Source: Lingula anatina (taxonomy: Eukaryota > Brachiopoda > Lingulata > Lingulida > Lingulidae). Taken from it: DNA of 21,281 bases. The DNA lies in NCBI RefSeq assembly GCF_001039355.2, contig NW_019775877.1, positions 153,211-174,491 of the forward strand. The letters are read 5' to 3'. Under the pieces are notes generated by a model. It was not told the origin of the DNA and ran no database searches. It was given only the letters and a program-made list of their open reading frames with translations. The position numbers and the translations under genes are program-made. Within the stretch, counting starts at the first letter, position 1, and the number at the start of each line of letters is the position of its first letter. This document shows, one piece after another, positions 1 through 10,393 of the stretch.

Positions 1-3000
1 GGGGGGGGGGGGGGTATATCCCTCAAATCATGCCACATATGTTCCCTTCTCTCTGCCTACACAGTGACGATCAGCCGCAGTAATCACTTTATTTTGAAAT
101 AAGAAAAGAAAAATCCCCCCCCCCCCCACCCAACCTCTGTTCATTGATTTTAATGGCTGATTCATTATCCCTTCCTGTTCTAATGCAAACCCACTGAAAG
201 TGATGGCTTAGAGCACTGTGGTCCAATAAATGGGTGCAAATACATGCTAAGTGACAAATGATCAGATTTATCTGCTCATGTTTAGCTCATTACTGCTATC
301 CTACCCCTGTTCTCAGTACAGTGATGGATGGGTGTTGTCCCCCAGTGAAGGATTGCTGTACTTTCTATTGATTCTTGGGTATTTGATAATGTTAGAGAAA
401 ATCATAGTGAAAAGCTTGAATATGACTTTTTTTCTGCTGAGGCAATCGTAAGAAAGTCGATTACTATACTCTTCATAGATTTCTTGAGTCTCTGGAAAAT
501 TTGTGAATTATTTTGTTTCTAAGAAGCATGTTTGTTACTGTGATTCTGTTTAATAAAATACATTGCAACATTTTGGATAAAATTCTGTAATATTCATACT
601 ACTTATCATATTGTCAGTTTGATCACTGTGTTTTGTCTGATTTCAGTCATTTGTGTTCATAGCAAGGTTTGCTCTCTGTACTGGACTGCTAGGCAAGAAA
701 ACCAGCATTCCTTTGCATGAGCGTGGTCTTAAGGGTCTTTCTAGGCAATTAAAACCTTTGAGTTTCAGCCAAATGTTATATGAATTTTGATGAATTTGTG
801 TCCGCCTTGCAGGCATTTACTTTCACATGGGAAATATTCCACCCAGATTTCTCCTAAAATGGCCACTTAAAATACCATTATTCTACTTCTGGCGAGATAA
901 GACCATCCAGACTGATGAATTGTTTTTTGGTTTCTTTAAACCTGCTCTTTTAATTTCCACTTACAACCTCTGAAAAATTATCTTTTGAATATTTTTTTGT
1001 TTGGAGATAAATGCATCTATTAATGGATTTTCAGGCAAGGGGTTTGGTTATCATCATGATTGCTTTTTTGCTGATCACTAAATCCTCTCCATATTGTAAC
1101 TGAAAAGTAAGTGGTAGAGCAGCAAAGGTTTTGTGTAGAAAGCAACTATGTATGGACCAGTTACTCATACATACATGGAATGCAATTTTACCAGTAAGCT
1201 AACTGGAATAATCAGCACTTATAAGAAGAATCTCATGGTTGCACTGTCAGGGCTAATTATCACTGTATGGTTTAATAGGGGTGTGATTCAACTGTCAAAA
1301 TTCTGATAGAAGACTACAATTTTGTTAGTTAGATTTATAGGAAATAGAGATGAAATGAAATGATGATAACTACGTTAGAATGAATACTGATGATGCAAAG
1401 CATGACACAACAACTATAATTTTGACAATTTTTCAAAGCTTTATTGATGGAAATGTTTTTATCAGCCACAAAGATGGAAAATTGATTTGTCTTCATTAAA
1501 ACCATATTTTCCTCATGGTAAATTGTGCACGCAGATGCTGAAAAGAAGATGAGATAAGGCTTTTTATTATCCTGCTTCTATTTTTCTCCCGTAAAAAGTG
1601 AAATAAATCATTTCTTGAAGAAATTGAATGCAGGATAATACCCTCCTATTGACTGACAACACAACGTTATTGGACATTTCATCCGTAATGTTTGTCTACT
1701 TCCTCATTTCTCTTGTTGACTGGGAAACCGCATTTGTTCATTACCATGTGAAATCGACACGCATCAGAAGAAATTGACGACTGATGAAACTGACATCATG
1801 TGAAATGAACGTGAAATGAGTACGAGATCCATTCATCCCGTTTTTCCTTCCTTTGTCTCAGACTTGGCCTGACCTTAATACGGAGATAATATCTCCCCGT
1901 TTTTCTCTCCAATTATCCCATATTGATTTACAAGGGCATTAAATTGCTTTTGGTTTAACCCTAGAAACAAATGTTATAGATAATAGTAGGAGGTTCTGTT
2001 TGTTAGGAAAACAATAGAAAGTGTTTGCTTGCTTCTTAACGAACTCCCTATAGTGTGTTGGTGTGGAGACATCAGATGGCAGTATGTTTGATCAGACAAT
2101 TACAACCTCGATATTTTTGGTAATTGTAGAGGAAATGCAAAAGTACGATGCCTGTAAGACAAAATTGTAGAACTTATTTTTGTGTTGGGAGATGCCAGAG
2201 GGGTGAACATCATGATGAAAAAAAAAATTTAAAACACAACTACACAAGCACCTACTATAGTTAACATATATATAAGGGTGACTGTTAAGATTAAAAATAT
2301 TTTGATAACTTGAAATTAAAAATATTGCGGTGATTACTCAAAAGAAGTCTACTTTCTAGTGAAATCATAAGTTGAAGTATTGAGGATTAGAATGGCTGAA
2401 TATGGTCTACAAACACACATCACTTCACAGTATTTGAAACCACTCATATTTTCAGTGATTCACCACCTCGTTAATTAGACTTCAGAATTTTCATTCCTCT
2501 CATCGCTAATTCCCAGTCTGTGGAGATGGCTGAGTCACCACATCTAGTTCTGTAGCTCACTACATGAATTGATCAGACAATTTTTGCTACATGTTATCCA
2601 TAGAAAGGTCCTAATTATAGAGAAAAATTGCCTGGAAGTTGTATGCATAGGATACAGAAATATTGGCCTGTGTAGAGTGAATGGAAGCTTTCATAAAACA
2701 TGACAATTAATTACTTGCAAATTTCAACGACTACTGTGAACAGAATACATAAGCAGATAATGCTGTTAATTATGTTTAATATGCATTAAGTCACGTGGCA
2801 GCAAAAGAAAGAATTGTGCATTAGATGATAAAAATGCTTGCATTTTTATGGAAAATTGTATGATTGAAAAGATTATGTAGAAAGTTATGATTGTGAATTC
2901 TATACACTAGTTGTCAAAGGGTATTTGTACTATATAAAATATTACCTGTTTAAAGGACTGCAATAGACTTAATATCAAAATGCATAAATCTTGAAACAGC

Positions 3001-3109
3001 ATTGCAATAAAGTCTTGTCCACATCTTGATATTATTTCTCCATATTTTGGAGTTAAATTTCTACCAATAATGAATAAGTATAAGATGTCATCGTTCTCTC
3101 CACTTCTAG
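1..3109. other. Intron of the glypican gene, no exon recognised
   Basis: This is AT-rich sequence upstream of the first visible glypican exon. It opens with a run of 14 G (1-14) and has a run of 13 C at 115-127. Short open frames, such as the one at 251-451, have no recognisable protein similarity or splice context. A short inverted repeat, TATTATCCTGC near 1567 and GCAGGATAATA near 1630, could be a decayed small element. I see no further gene, RNA or clear transposon here. Intron status follows from the acceptor at 3108-3109. Confidence 0.6.
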
Positions 3110-3408
3110 GTTTTCACTTCTTGCGGCCAGCCACGTTTCAAGGGACGCAGGAAGAGAAAGGCGGATTACGAGGAATATGCCTACGGGAACTGGCGTTACC
3201 AGCCAACAGGCAATGGCGGCATGGCACGTCCCACGACAGCGGCAGGAACCAATCTTGAACGCCTGGTGTCAGACATAGTGAAGCAAGTGGAAGTGACAAA
3301 GGATTTCTGGACTCTTCTCCCCTACACGCTATGTAACCATGACCAGTTTGCTTTCGTCGCCAGGAATGGAACCGAGGGAAATTGTTGGAATGGCGAACAC
3401 CAGGGAAG
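3110..3408 (+). CDS. Glypican exon A (core end, convertase region, RPTTAAGT motif)
   Basis: The exon follows a pyrimidine-rich acceptor (TTCTAG at 3104-3109) and enters in phase 0 with VFTSCGQP. It ends at AAG|GTAGGA, leaving two bases (phase 2) that complete an Arg codon with the first G of the next exon. Residues about 9-14 form the basic stretch GRRKRK, which contains the furin-type pattern R-R-K-R, where relatives carry their convertase site. An acidic, tyrosine-rich linker follows, then the RPTTAAGTNLERLV signature and a FWTLLPYTLC helix. A second methionine-led frame over this exon is a shadow and was not annotated. Confidence 0.93.
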
Positions 3409-5724
3409 GTAGGAAGGGCACTAAGAGTACATTAACTTTATAAAAATAATTTTTTAAAGTAAGGAATTAAATTTTGCACAGTGTGTGAGTTCATTTTCAG
3501 GAGAATGATTTTATTTTGTTTAAAATTAGAATGTTGGAAAGTTGCTGTTCAGTTGATTTAAAAACTGCATTCAAGGTATGCATTACTCCTTGGTGAAATC
3601 TCTGCCAAATAAATGATCTCAGTGCACATATTCAAATCGGATGTTCCTATTATCTCTGCCAAGGACAAAATTTTCATGGCTTTCCCCCCTCTCTCCAGGT
3701 ATCCCCATGACGTGGTACAAGATGGTATCAAGGCACAGGCGCACAACCCAGAGGTTACCGTGGATACCAGGCGACACAACATGATAGTCCAGCAGCAAAT
3801 ACTGCGCCTAAAACTAATCCACACCAAACTGAGCAACGCCCACCTTGGCCTTGACGTGGACTGGATGGATATGGGTAAGACTGGAAGGCTTAGATATTTG
3901 GAGAATATTTACAGTAGCTTTATTATTGTTGAAAATTTTATATTCACTTACAGAGTGAGTAGGTGAAAACTGTAACAGTTCTGTACTTATTATTTCCGTA
4001 TTTGGAAAATATCAAGTAACATGTGACTGTATTTGAAACGCCCGAGGAAAAGGTGAACATAATTGTTAATTGTTTACCCCCTCTGTGTGGGGTCTTTCGT
4101 TCATGCTTTCTTTCAAACCTACTGTCTTGTGTAAGTGCCACTCACCAGTTGATTTAAAACACGCAGAGGTTATATATGAATTTGAAAAAATGAGTTGGCA
4201 ATTTCTCTCGGGGTTAAGTCATCCCGGTGGTCATTGTGGTCAACAGGGAGACAAATGACCGTCCCTTCTCTCTGACAGCGGTCAGACACTTAATGATCCT
4301 TTAAAGCAGCAAAACAAGCTGATTTGCATGAGGCAGAGCACTAGCGACAGAGGGGTTATGGTCCCATTGCATGTCTGGGGTAAGTTAACGGGGGCGGGGG
4401 GAGCAACGGGTGCAGAAAAATGTGGGAGAATTTGGACACAGTAGTCTGGGACAAGATGATGTGGTCAGAATTTGTTCTTGACCATGAAAAATTTAAGAAT
4501 ATCCTAAAAAGTGAAATGGTCTGATTGGAGATCTGCCTGTCCAAAAATAAAATAAAATAAAATAAAATTAAAAAAAAAACAAAAAAAAACAAAAAACAGT
4601 AATAATTCAATCAAATAAAAAGTGTGTGGCCTTGAAATTAAAAAGAAGTTAACTCTTTAGTTGTAAGATTCTTAAGGTTGTGGTCATTCCAAACCTTAAT
4701 TTTCTGTTTGGAAATTATAAAACCCAAGATATCATGTCATAAACGTATGAAGAAAAACATTTTTAGTTAAGATTTGAAGGAAGAAGACATGCAGCATGCT
4801 AAGAGCATTTTTACATCAATAGCACCATGATTTTAAACAAGATGAAAAGGGCAATTCATTGCTGTTGCTTATCAATTATACAATTGTCTTTACTTTAAAG
4901 TCTGCATTCCTTGCAGAATGAACAAATTGCTCGGCTCATCAGGGGCGTAGTAATGGCTGTCAGGAGCCTCATTACCAGATCAAAAGAGCAATTTAACGTG
5001 TAGTATTATGGAGATGTCCAGACAGTGTCTCTCAATGTGTCTACACAGGAACAGGACAACTTCTCGTGGACTTTGTCTTATAGATTTATTAACATAGCAG
5101 TAGGAGACTGCCCATTCTTCTATAGATGGAAAAGTTTTTGAAATTCATAACAAACATTTTTTCTTCTTGTAATTTTTTTGGCCAATTTATCATTATGTAT
5201 AATTCTTGGCTGTTACCATTTTGTTAAATATAAAATTATTCTTGCTGAATAAACAGTGTTTGAAATGGTTGTAGAAACAAAACTGTTGTGTTATCCCATT
5301 GCTTCTTGACTCAGAAAAGAATAAAGTGTACTTTTACAGCTGTATGTCCAGTATTTGTTTACATATTACAATATGAACAAAGTTTGAGTGAACAGTCTGT
5401 TTGAGTATTTACTTATCAGTGAATCTTTTCCTTCCAGCTGACACAATTGATGACACACTGGTGGATGTTGGTAGCGGCAGTGGAAGTGGCAGTGGCGCAG
5501 GCATAGATGATGATGAGAATGGTTCAGGATACACCTTCCACGAAGACTCCACCACCAGACGTTACAACCACCACCACCATACCAACCCACCAACCAGCAC
5601 CAGCAAGATGCCACCAACACCAGTGGAAAACAGACCAAGAGGAGGAGCCACTTCCAAGACAGGCTCCGTGGTGATATTGATGTTGCTGACCGCTGTGACA
5701 GCCTGGATACAGAGCAGTTTATGA
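3110..5724 (+). CDS. Glypican (GPC4/GPC6, Dally-like subfamily), C-terminal three exons
   Basis: Spliced 3110-3408, 3699-3874 and 5438-5724, this encodes about 253 residues from the C-terminal part of a glypican. Glypicans are GPI-anchored heparan sulfate proteoglycans of the cell surface that modulate Wnt, Hedgehog, BMP and FGF signalling. Seen in the sequence: a VFTSCGQP start that fits the end of the cysteine-rich core, a basic GRRKR stretch, the family signature RPTTAAGTNLERLV, conserved LPYTLC, NCWNG and NNPEV-like (HNPEV) segments, an acidic SG-rich run for glycosaminoglycan attachment, and a hydrophobic tail ending at a TGA stop. The N-terminal half and signal peptide lie outside the window. 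The RPTTAAGT motif places it with the GPC4/6 (and GPC1/2) group rather than GPC3/5. Assignment to family is firm; the exact orthologue is inferred. Confidence 0.93.
3699..3874 (+). CDS. Glypican exon B (end of globular core)
   Basis: The acceptor is CTCTCCAG at 3691-3698 and the donor is ATGG|GTAAGA. The exon enters in phase 2 and leaves in phase 1. The product RYPHDVVQDGIK...HNPEVTVDTRR, followed by a QQQILRLKLIHTKLSNAHLGLDVDW helix region, matches the last part of the glypican core just before the disordered glycosaminoglycan stalk. It has no cysteine, as expected for this region of the subfamily. Confidence 0.92.
3875..5437. other. Last intron of glypican
   Basis: This 1.56-kb intron is bounded by GTAAGA and CTTCCAG. 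It contains a short A-rich low-complexity block at about 4545-4600. Long open frames on either strand (for example 4356-4610 minus) are products of that A-rich sequence. No exon or clear transposon was seen. Confidence 0.7.
4545..4600. repeat. A-rich simple repeat, (AAAAT)n then poly-A
   Basis: Four or five AAAAT units run into A-stretches interrupted by single C. It could be a microsatellite or the tail of an old retroposon, but no body of such an element is recognisable upstream. Confidence 0.75.
5438..5724 (+). CDS. Glypican last exon (heparan sulfate attachment stalk and GPI signal)
   Basis: The exon enters in phase 1 after CTTCCAG and encodes 95 residues. Residues about 5-30 are acidic with tandem Ser-Gly dipeptides (VGSGSGSGSGAG followed by DDDEN and GSG), the classical context for xylosylation and heparan sulfate chains. 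A His/Asn/Pro/Thr-rich linker follows, including four consecutive His (RRYNHHHHTNPP). The tail, KTGSVVILMLLTAVTAWIQ, is a hydrophobic C-terminal signal for GPI transfer; the cleavage site is probably in the small residues GGATSKTGS just before it. The stop is TGA at 5722-5724. An antisense open frame over this exon is not a gene. Confidence 0.93.
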
Positions 5725-6019
5725 TGAAAAATGATTGTGTGCACATAGTGTGAATGGATTGTGTATTTATACCCATGGTGATACATGACATGTAAACAAA
5801 AACTGATGATGTCATCTGTAGATATGATCACAAACTGATGAGGTCATTGTTTTTTATCATCACCATGGCAACTGATCACGTGATGCCTACTATACAGCAG
5901 AAGTGTGCTGTGTCTTGCTGGAGTCTGTGATGTACACTAGAAATACAGGGAAAATGACAACATAAAAGATGTTACAAGAAAGCTTCATGATGGAAAGTGT
6001 GCGGTAGAAAACAAACAGC

Positions 6020-6025
6020 AATAAA
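6020..6025 (+). terminator. Candidate proximal poly(A) signal of glypican
   Basis: AATAAA lies 296 bp after the glypican stop codon. It is the first canonical signal downstream and would give a short 3' UTR. No transcript data are available to confirm use. Confidence 0.4.
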
Positions 6026-6133
6026 AGCATACTGCTCTCTAAAGTGAACAAGAAGTGGAGGAGCTATAGAGGTCCACAGCATAATACGAGAAAATTAGTA
6101 CACAACTTCAAAGAATGCAGAGACTGCATATCT

Positions 6134-6191
6134 CCATGGTGATAGATGTCTCCATGGAGATAGATGCCATGGCAACCAGTAGATGCCATGG
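6134..6191. repeat. Cluster of CCATGG palindromes in the glypican 3' flank
   Basis: CCATGG occurs at 6134, 6152, 6167 and 6186, embedded in repeats of the form GAT(A)GATGCCATGGYWACCAG. Two more copies lie at 5773 and 5863. The sequence GATGCCATGGCAAC resembles the RFX X-box palindrome with one mismatch, but the copies are diverged and sit in a 3' flank. Confidence 0.6.
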
Positions 6192-6688
6192 TTACCAGAA
6201 CTGATGTTGTAGTCCCAGGACTCCAAGCTGACCTTCAGGGCTCAGACAGCCAGGGTTGGCCCAGTTTTTAAGTTAATATTCATATTATTTATTGATTTAA
6301 TCCTGTCACTTAGCATGCCAGAGGCGTGTGAGTTTGATGCGGTTTGATTACTTTAGGACAAAGTGGATTGGTTGATGCAGCATCTAGCGTCTGCGCGGGA
6401 GGATCCTGCACGTGGCTGTGCATGTGTGCGTGCGCGGCATAAAACTCTTGGTGGACAGAGCACTGCAATAGATATTGTGAAAAATATCTTGAACAACTTT
6501 TAAGTGTTCTGTACTTCACTGAAATGCAGTGTTCAGTGGCAGACTGAATGTAAAGCCTCATTTTATAGTAACGCACAGATTGGAGGAGTAAGACTAGTGC
6601 CTGAATGTGTACTCCATGTTGAGTGGTAGTATTTTGGTTCTTTTAAGCAGGGCCACCATTTTAAATATCTAGGCATTCAACCTTGGTG

Positions 6689-6850
6689 TCACAGGGAACA
6701 AAAGCCTTCTGTCACAGGGAACAAAGCTGTGAAGACATCACAGGGAACAGAACTGTGGGAAATACCACAGAGATATTTGTTACACAAGTTGTGATTGGTT
6801 TGTTATTGAGTGTCACAGGGAACAAGACCAGAAGATTGTCACAGGGAACA
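6689..6850. repeat. Five dispersed copies of TCACAGGGAACA
   Basis: Exact copies of the 12-mer start at 6689, 6712, 6738, 6813 and 6839, separated by unrelated sequence of variable length (11 to 63 bp). The open frame 6683-6910 over this block shows no known protein features and is explained by the repeat. Confidence 0.8.
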
Positions 6851-7901
6851 GGTTCACGGACAATCATGCTAAGAAAAGTGTGTCACATAGAAATAAATGA
6901 AGGCACTTGAAAATTTCATAGTTAGTATGATTATATTCTGTACAGGTGTTATCCAATATGTAGTTTTACTTTTATTTTGCCTTTATTTTATTTTTATTTC
7001 ATTTTTTGAGAGACAAAACACAACTTATTCTTATTGATTAGATTTTTAGATTTAATTTCATGTAACTTCATCATACCTCGTGTGCGCCTCATTCAAGCTC
7101 TAAAAGACTATATTTACAAGTTTTAATATCACATTTTACAATTTACTTTTTAAAAAAAACTTGCCCTGTGTTCTAACTTCACATCCCCTGAGTTCAGGAA
7201 TGGACTGGTCCAGTCTATGAAGTGAGCTGGTCCATTGTGACCAAGTGGGGGAGAGTGGAGTGATGTATTTTTGCACTCAGGGCGTTGTTTTTCAGCATCA
7301 TAGAATAGAATCGAAAAAAGAAAATACTTGCCAACATTGGTTTTTATAGAGAAAAGTTTGATATACTAAAAAAGAAAAATCATGCTAACATAATCCTAAA
7401 GATTAGTAATATCTGATATCCAATCTCAACCAAAAAACATATTGATGTTATATAGCAAATCCTTTCACTATTATAGTCTCAAATCATGATATATATGTTA
7501 GATTATATGTTTTTGTTTTGTAGAACAATTTATGTTTCTGTAACAAAACACTGGCATTCTGTATTTCAAACATGGAGCTGGTTCAGCCGTTTTCTTTTAC
7601 AGTCTATATTACTGCATTTATATTGAGAACACCTACTTCAGTATTTTTTTATACAAAAAATAGTGGGTAGGTGTCTAAAATGGGTTGAAAATAAGTATGT
7701 TTAAAATTGTGAATACATGAGAAAGATACTGAAGGTGAACGAGAGCAACTAAGGAAGAGCTCCCAGACTTTTATCAAACCTCTTTATCCATATTTGATAA
7801 ACATTTGAAAGGTTTTGATTTTCAATTAGGTCACCTGGTCATTTTTGCAAGAAGTGGTGCAAAATGAAATTCTCAATCTTTTTGAATCTTTCTCATTCTG
7901 A

Positions 7902-7918
7902 TGTGTGTGTGTGTGTGG
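7902..7918. repeat. (TG)n microsatellite
   Basis: About eight TG units in a row, flanked by AT-rich unique sequence. Confidence 0.85.
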
Positions 7919-9291
7919 TATTTCATAACACGGAACGTGTTACATTGATAGGGTATTATATATGTACATTAACTCATTAAAGAAATCCTATGAATATTGT
8001 ATAATACATGTACAAGCAGACGACTCACTGTAATCATCATATTCACTCACATTTATGTCACAACATAGGGAGCATGTTACATTATTGTAGGAGAGAACAC
8101 TGTTGTTGTTAATGTATTGTCATTTGTACAGTTAGGCCTCAATTTGGGCAGAATGCACTCGATTTTGTAACGATACACAAGTGACTGCACCCACGCTCTT
8201 CTTTTTTTTTTTGGTTACAAATGGGTCTTTTGTTCTGATTTCTAATCACCCAGTTTCATGAAAGATAATTTTGTAAACTTCTGGAATACAGCAGGGGAAT
8301 GTCTTTGAGCAGATAGCACATGAAGGTGAAAAGCACCTTACAACATAAGTCACAAGATGAAAATTGTTTAAGTATTTGTCTGATTACCTTGGCAACAGGA
8401 ACCCATAGCAACAGGGTCACATGGTTTTTGGTGTAAGAACTGAAAGTATACTATGATTAACTTTGATATTTCATTTGAAAGCTTAGTGCTATGGAAATGT
8501 GAAATGGATATATGTAGTCACCCCAAATCTGATTTTGAGCGTCTTAAGTCATCCACTAGAGACCATATTGCATAGAAACAAGAGGCAGTTTTCTCTTGTC
8601 TTACTTAAAAAGGTTTTTGGTACATGTAGTAACATTTCCGTCCTTTTAGGTCTACACTGTAGAGGATATCATGCTCTACTTTCATTACGTGGCATTAAAA
8701 AACTTGCATTCTTGGGACTTTGCTAAACCTGAGAATGGATCATGGGTTTTCTTAAAAAATGCTTTCTTGTTAGTTTTTTTTCTGTGTATATATCAGAGGA
8801 CATTCTAGTGAGATTGAAGATGTCTTATCATCTTTGGAGAGAGGGAAGGGGAGGGTGAAAGCAGTAAGATACTAATAAATGTAGGACAACCTGTTCAAAC
8901 ACAAATTCTGGGAGCGTAAGTGTACAGCAAACGTCTTGTTTTGGTGACGTAGAGTACTGCTTAGATGCTCCAAGATTTAGGCAGATGGACCACATTTCAG
9001 TTGCTAAACATTTTTTCTTTCCGTTATTAAGACAGTTTCTTTGAGTTGACAGTAACAAAAGCTAGTGTAACAGAGTGTGCCGTGCTCTGAAACTGTAAGT
9101 TCATTTACGTGTATCTATATAGAAAATCTCAGATGTCTGTTACAGTATTAATTTGTACAGGGTAATTAGAAAAGTGTAATTATGCAGTAAAGGGAAGATT
9201 GAAATAAGTGCTTTTTGTCTCTGTTCCCCATTTGGTACAGACTCCCACTGTATACAGTCATCAGTCATTCATTAAAGTGTTATTTTATTGG

Positions 9292-9297
9292 AATAAA
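9292..9297 (+). terminator. Candidate distal poly(A) signal on the + strand
   Basis: AATAAA preceded by T-rich sequence, and followed about 25-40 bp later by a TG-rich stretch (TCTTGTGGTTC). If used by glypican it implies a 3' UTR of about 3.6 kb. The TTAA-flanked element at 9386 begins shortly after. Confidence 0.35.
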
Positions 9298-9385
9298 ACT
9301 ATGCAAAATGCAGTACCAGTCTTGTGGTTCTTTATTATACTCCACGTCCTGATCTCTTGATAATGTAATTTAAAAGTAAACTTAA

Positions 9386-9709
9386 AGGGATAATAACTCT
9401 TCGCGGGAGAAAAACATTGTGAACAACTCATAGAAATATAATATATTCTGTTTTACCACAAAAACGGCAGTTACAGCTATTTTTCTGATATCTGAGCTTG
9501 TCTTTAGACTACCTGACCTCCATTTATGGCTATACTCTGTTAAAATCTCTTAAGAGTCTTTAACAAAATAACCAAACTTTTTAGAAAAAAAAACAGGGAC
9601 TAACTTTGAATGTAAAAATGGATTCATTTACCATTGGTAAGTATGGGAAAATTGTTGTTTACTCCAGGAAAAAAAATTTTTTTGGCCGAAACGAAGAGTT
9701 ATTATCCCT
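9386..9709. mobile_element. TTAA-flanked MITE, Kolobok/T2-like
   Basis: A 324-bp non-coding element has perfect 18-bp terminal inverted repeats, AGGGATAATAACTCTTCG at the left end and its complement at 9692-9709. It is flanked on both sides by TTAA (9382-9385 and 9710-9713). TTAA target duplication with termini starting RGG is the known signature of the Kolobok superfamily and of T2-type MITEs; piggyBac also uses TTAA but its ends start CCY. It sits between the two convergent genes. Family assignment is inference from the ends only. Confidence 0.85.
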
Positions 9710-9902
9710 TTAATACCTTCATCTTTTCTGGACATGTGCATTTAAATCGTTTGCTTTCTTCTGCTTCTGTAACCATGGTGACACTGACCGGTAGGCGTTG
9801 ACCTGATGAATGCTACAGAAAAGATGAGAACTTAAAAGTTTAAGTGCAAAGAATAAAATGGGTATGTCTATATTAGTACAGAAACAAGTTTAATATCAAA
9901 AC

Positions 9903-9908
9903 TTTATT
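9903..9908 (-). terminator. Candidate poly(A) signal of the EGF/D8C gene
   Basis: TTTATT on the + strand is AATAAA on the minus strand, 486 bp after the TAG stop of the minus-strand gene. It is the nearest canonical signal I see in that orientation and would give a 3' UTR of about 0.5 kb. Confidence 0.55.
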
Positions 9909-10229
9909 GAAGAACAATTTGGGTCAATAATTGAAGTTTACAAACAAGTGTTCTAGTTTCCAATCCAGGAGGTCTGACAGTTCAATATAACAAATCTTTT
10001 ATCAACTACAAAAATAGTTTGACATCATAATCTAGTAACACTGGTAAAATGATAAAACTCTTCACTTGAAAATAACTCTTTCTTCTAATTGAATACATTG
10101 TGCTACAGCTGCACTTACAATTGAAAGCAAAACAATTTTAAATACATTAATTTCAACAGATGATCAAAAATAACAATTAACAAATTGTACCACAATAGTG
10201 TCTCATGTTATTGACCTCACAAGAATGAT

Positions 10230-10311
10230 GACATCATAGCTATGACATCACAAGTCAAGTGACATCACACCATGATATCAAAATGTGATGATGTCGCAAC
10301 TTCATGATGTC
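10230..10311. repeat. Cluster of GACATCA / TGATGTC inverted motifs
   Basis: GACATCA starts at 10230, 10244 and 10261, and the inverted form TGATGTC at 10289 and 10305. The opposing copies could pair as a hairpin in RNA or DNA. The core resembles CRE/ATF sites (TGACRTCA) but lies in a likely 3' UTR. Confidence 0.6.
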
Positions 10312-10376
10312 ACACCTAGACGTCCGTACATGCAGTAGGTGATATTACAAGATGGTGGATCGAGCAGGTTACAGAT
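10311..10376 (-). pseudogene. Partial tandem duplicate of the D8C C-terminal coding end
   Basis: This stretch is a near copy of 10389-10450, which carries the last codons and the stop of the minus-strand gene, displaced by 78 bp. In gene sense it still reads [13 protein letters not shown], but a 4-bp insertion shifts the frame so the copied TAG is no longer read as a stop. It lies after the true stop and is therefore in the 3' UTR. It is a non-coding fragment unless an alternative exon end is used. Confidence 0.85.
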
Positions 10377-10393
10377 CGGGTTTTGCATCACAC

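Larger units (their letters stand above)
5725..9381 (+). other. Glypican 3' UTR and downstream flank
   Basis: There is no second coding gene between the glypican stop and the TTAA-flanked element at 9386. AATAAA signals at 6020-6025, 6892-6897 and 9292-9297 make a 3' UTR of about 0.3 to 3.6 kb possible; sequence alone does not decide. The proximal part holds a cluster of CCATGG palindromes and a TCACAGGGAACA repeat cluster. From about 7000 to 9290 I see AT-rich sequence with a short (TG)n tract at 7902-7918 and no recognisable gene; open frames at 8499-8726 and 8828-9058 lack family features. Confidence 0.5.
9909..10393 (-). other. Probable 3' UTR of the EGF/D8C gene
   Basis: This is the sequence between the minus-strand stop codon and the nearest AATAAA. 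It carries a partial duplicate of the coding end (10311-10376) and a cluster of GACATCA/TGATGTC motifs (10230-10311). No other gene was seen. Confidence 0.5.

Noticed and set aside
251-451. Open frame of 66 codons on the + strand
   Set aside because: Hydrophobic AT-rich translation with no splice or family support, within intron.
1868-1898. Palindrome GAGATAATATCTC as a hairpin RNA or terminator
   Set aside because: Single short palindrome in an intron with no supporting context.
3558-3836. Minus-strand open frame of 92 codons
   Set aside because: Antisense to glypican exon B, whose + strand product is clearly conserved.
4356-4610. Open frame rich in Phe and Leu on the minus strand
   Set aside because: Translation of the A-rich simple repeat.
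5366-5831. Minus-strand open frames of 149 and 89 codons
   Set aside because: They are antisense to the glypican last exon and owe their length to its low-complexity Gly/Ser/His/Pro codons; no family features.
6683-6910. Open frame with repeated SQGT/TGN motifs
   Set aside because: The motif is the translation of the dispersed TCACAGGGAACA repeat in changing frames; no start context or homology.
9386-9709. piggyBac assignment of the TTAA element
   Set aside because: piggyBac ends begin CCY next to TTAA; these begin AGGG, which fits Kolobok/T2 better.
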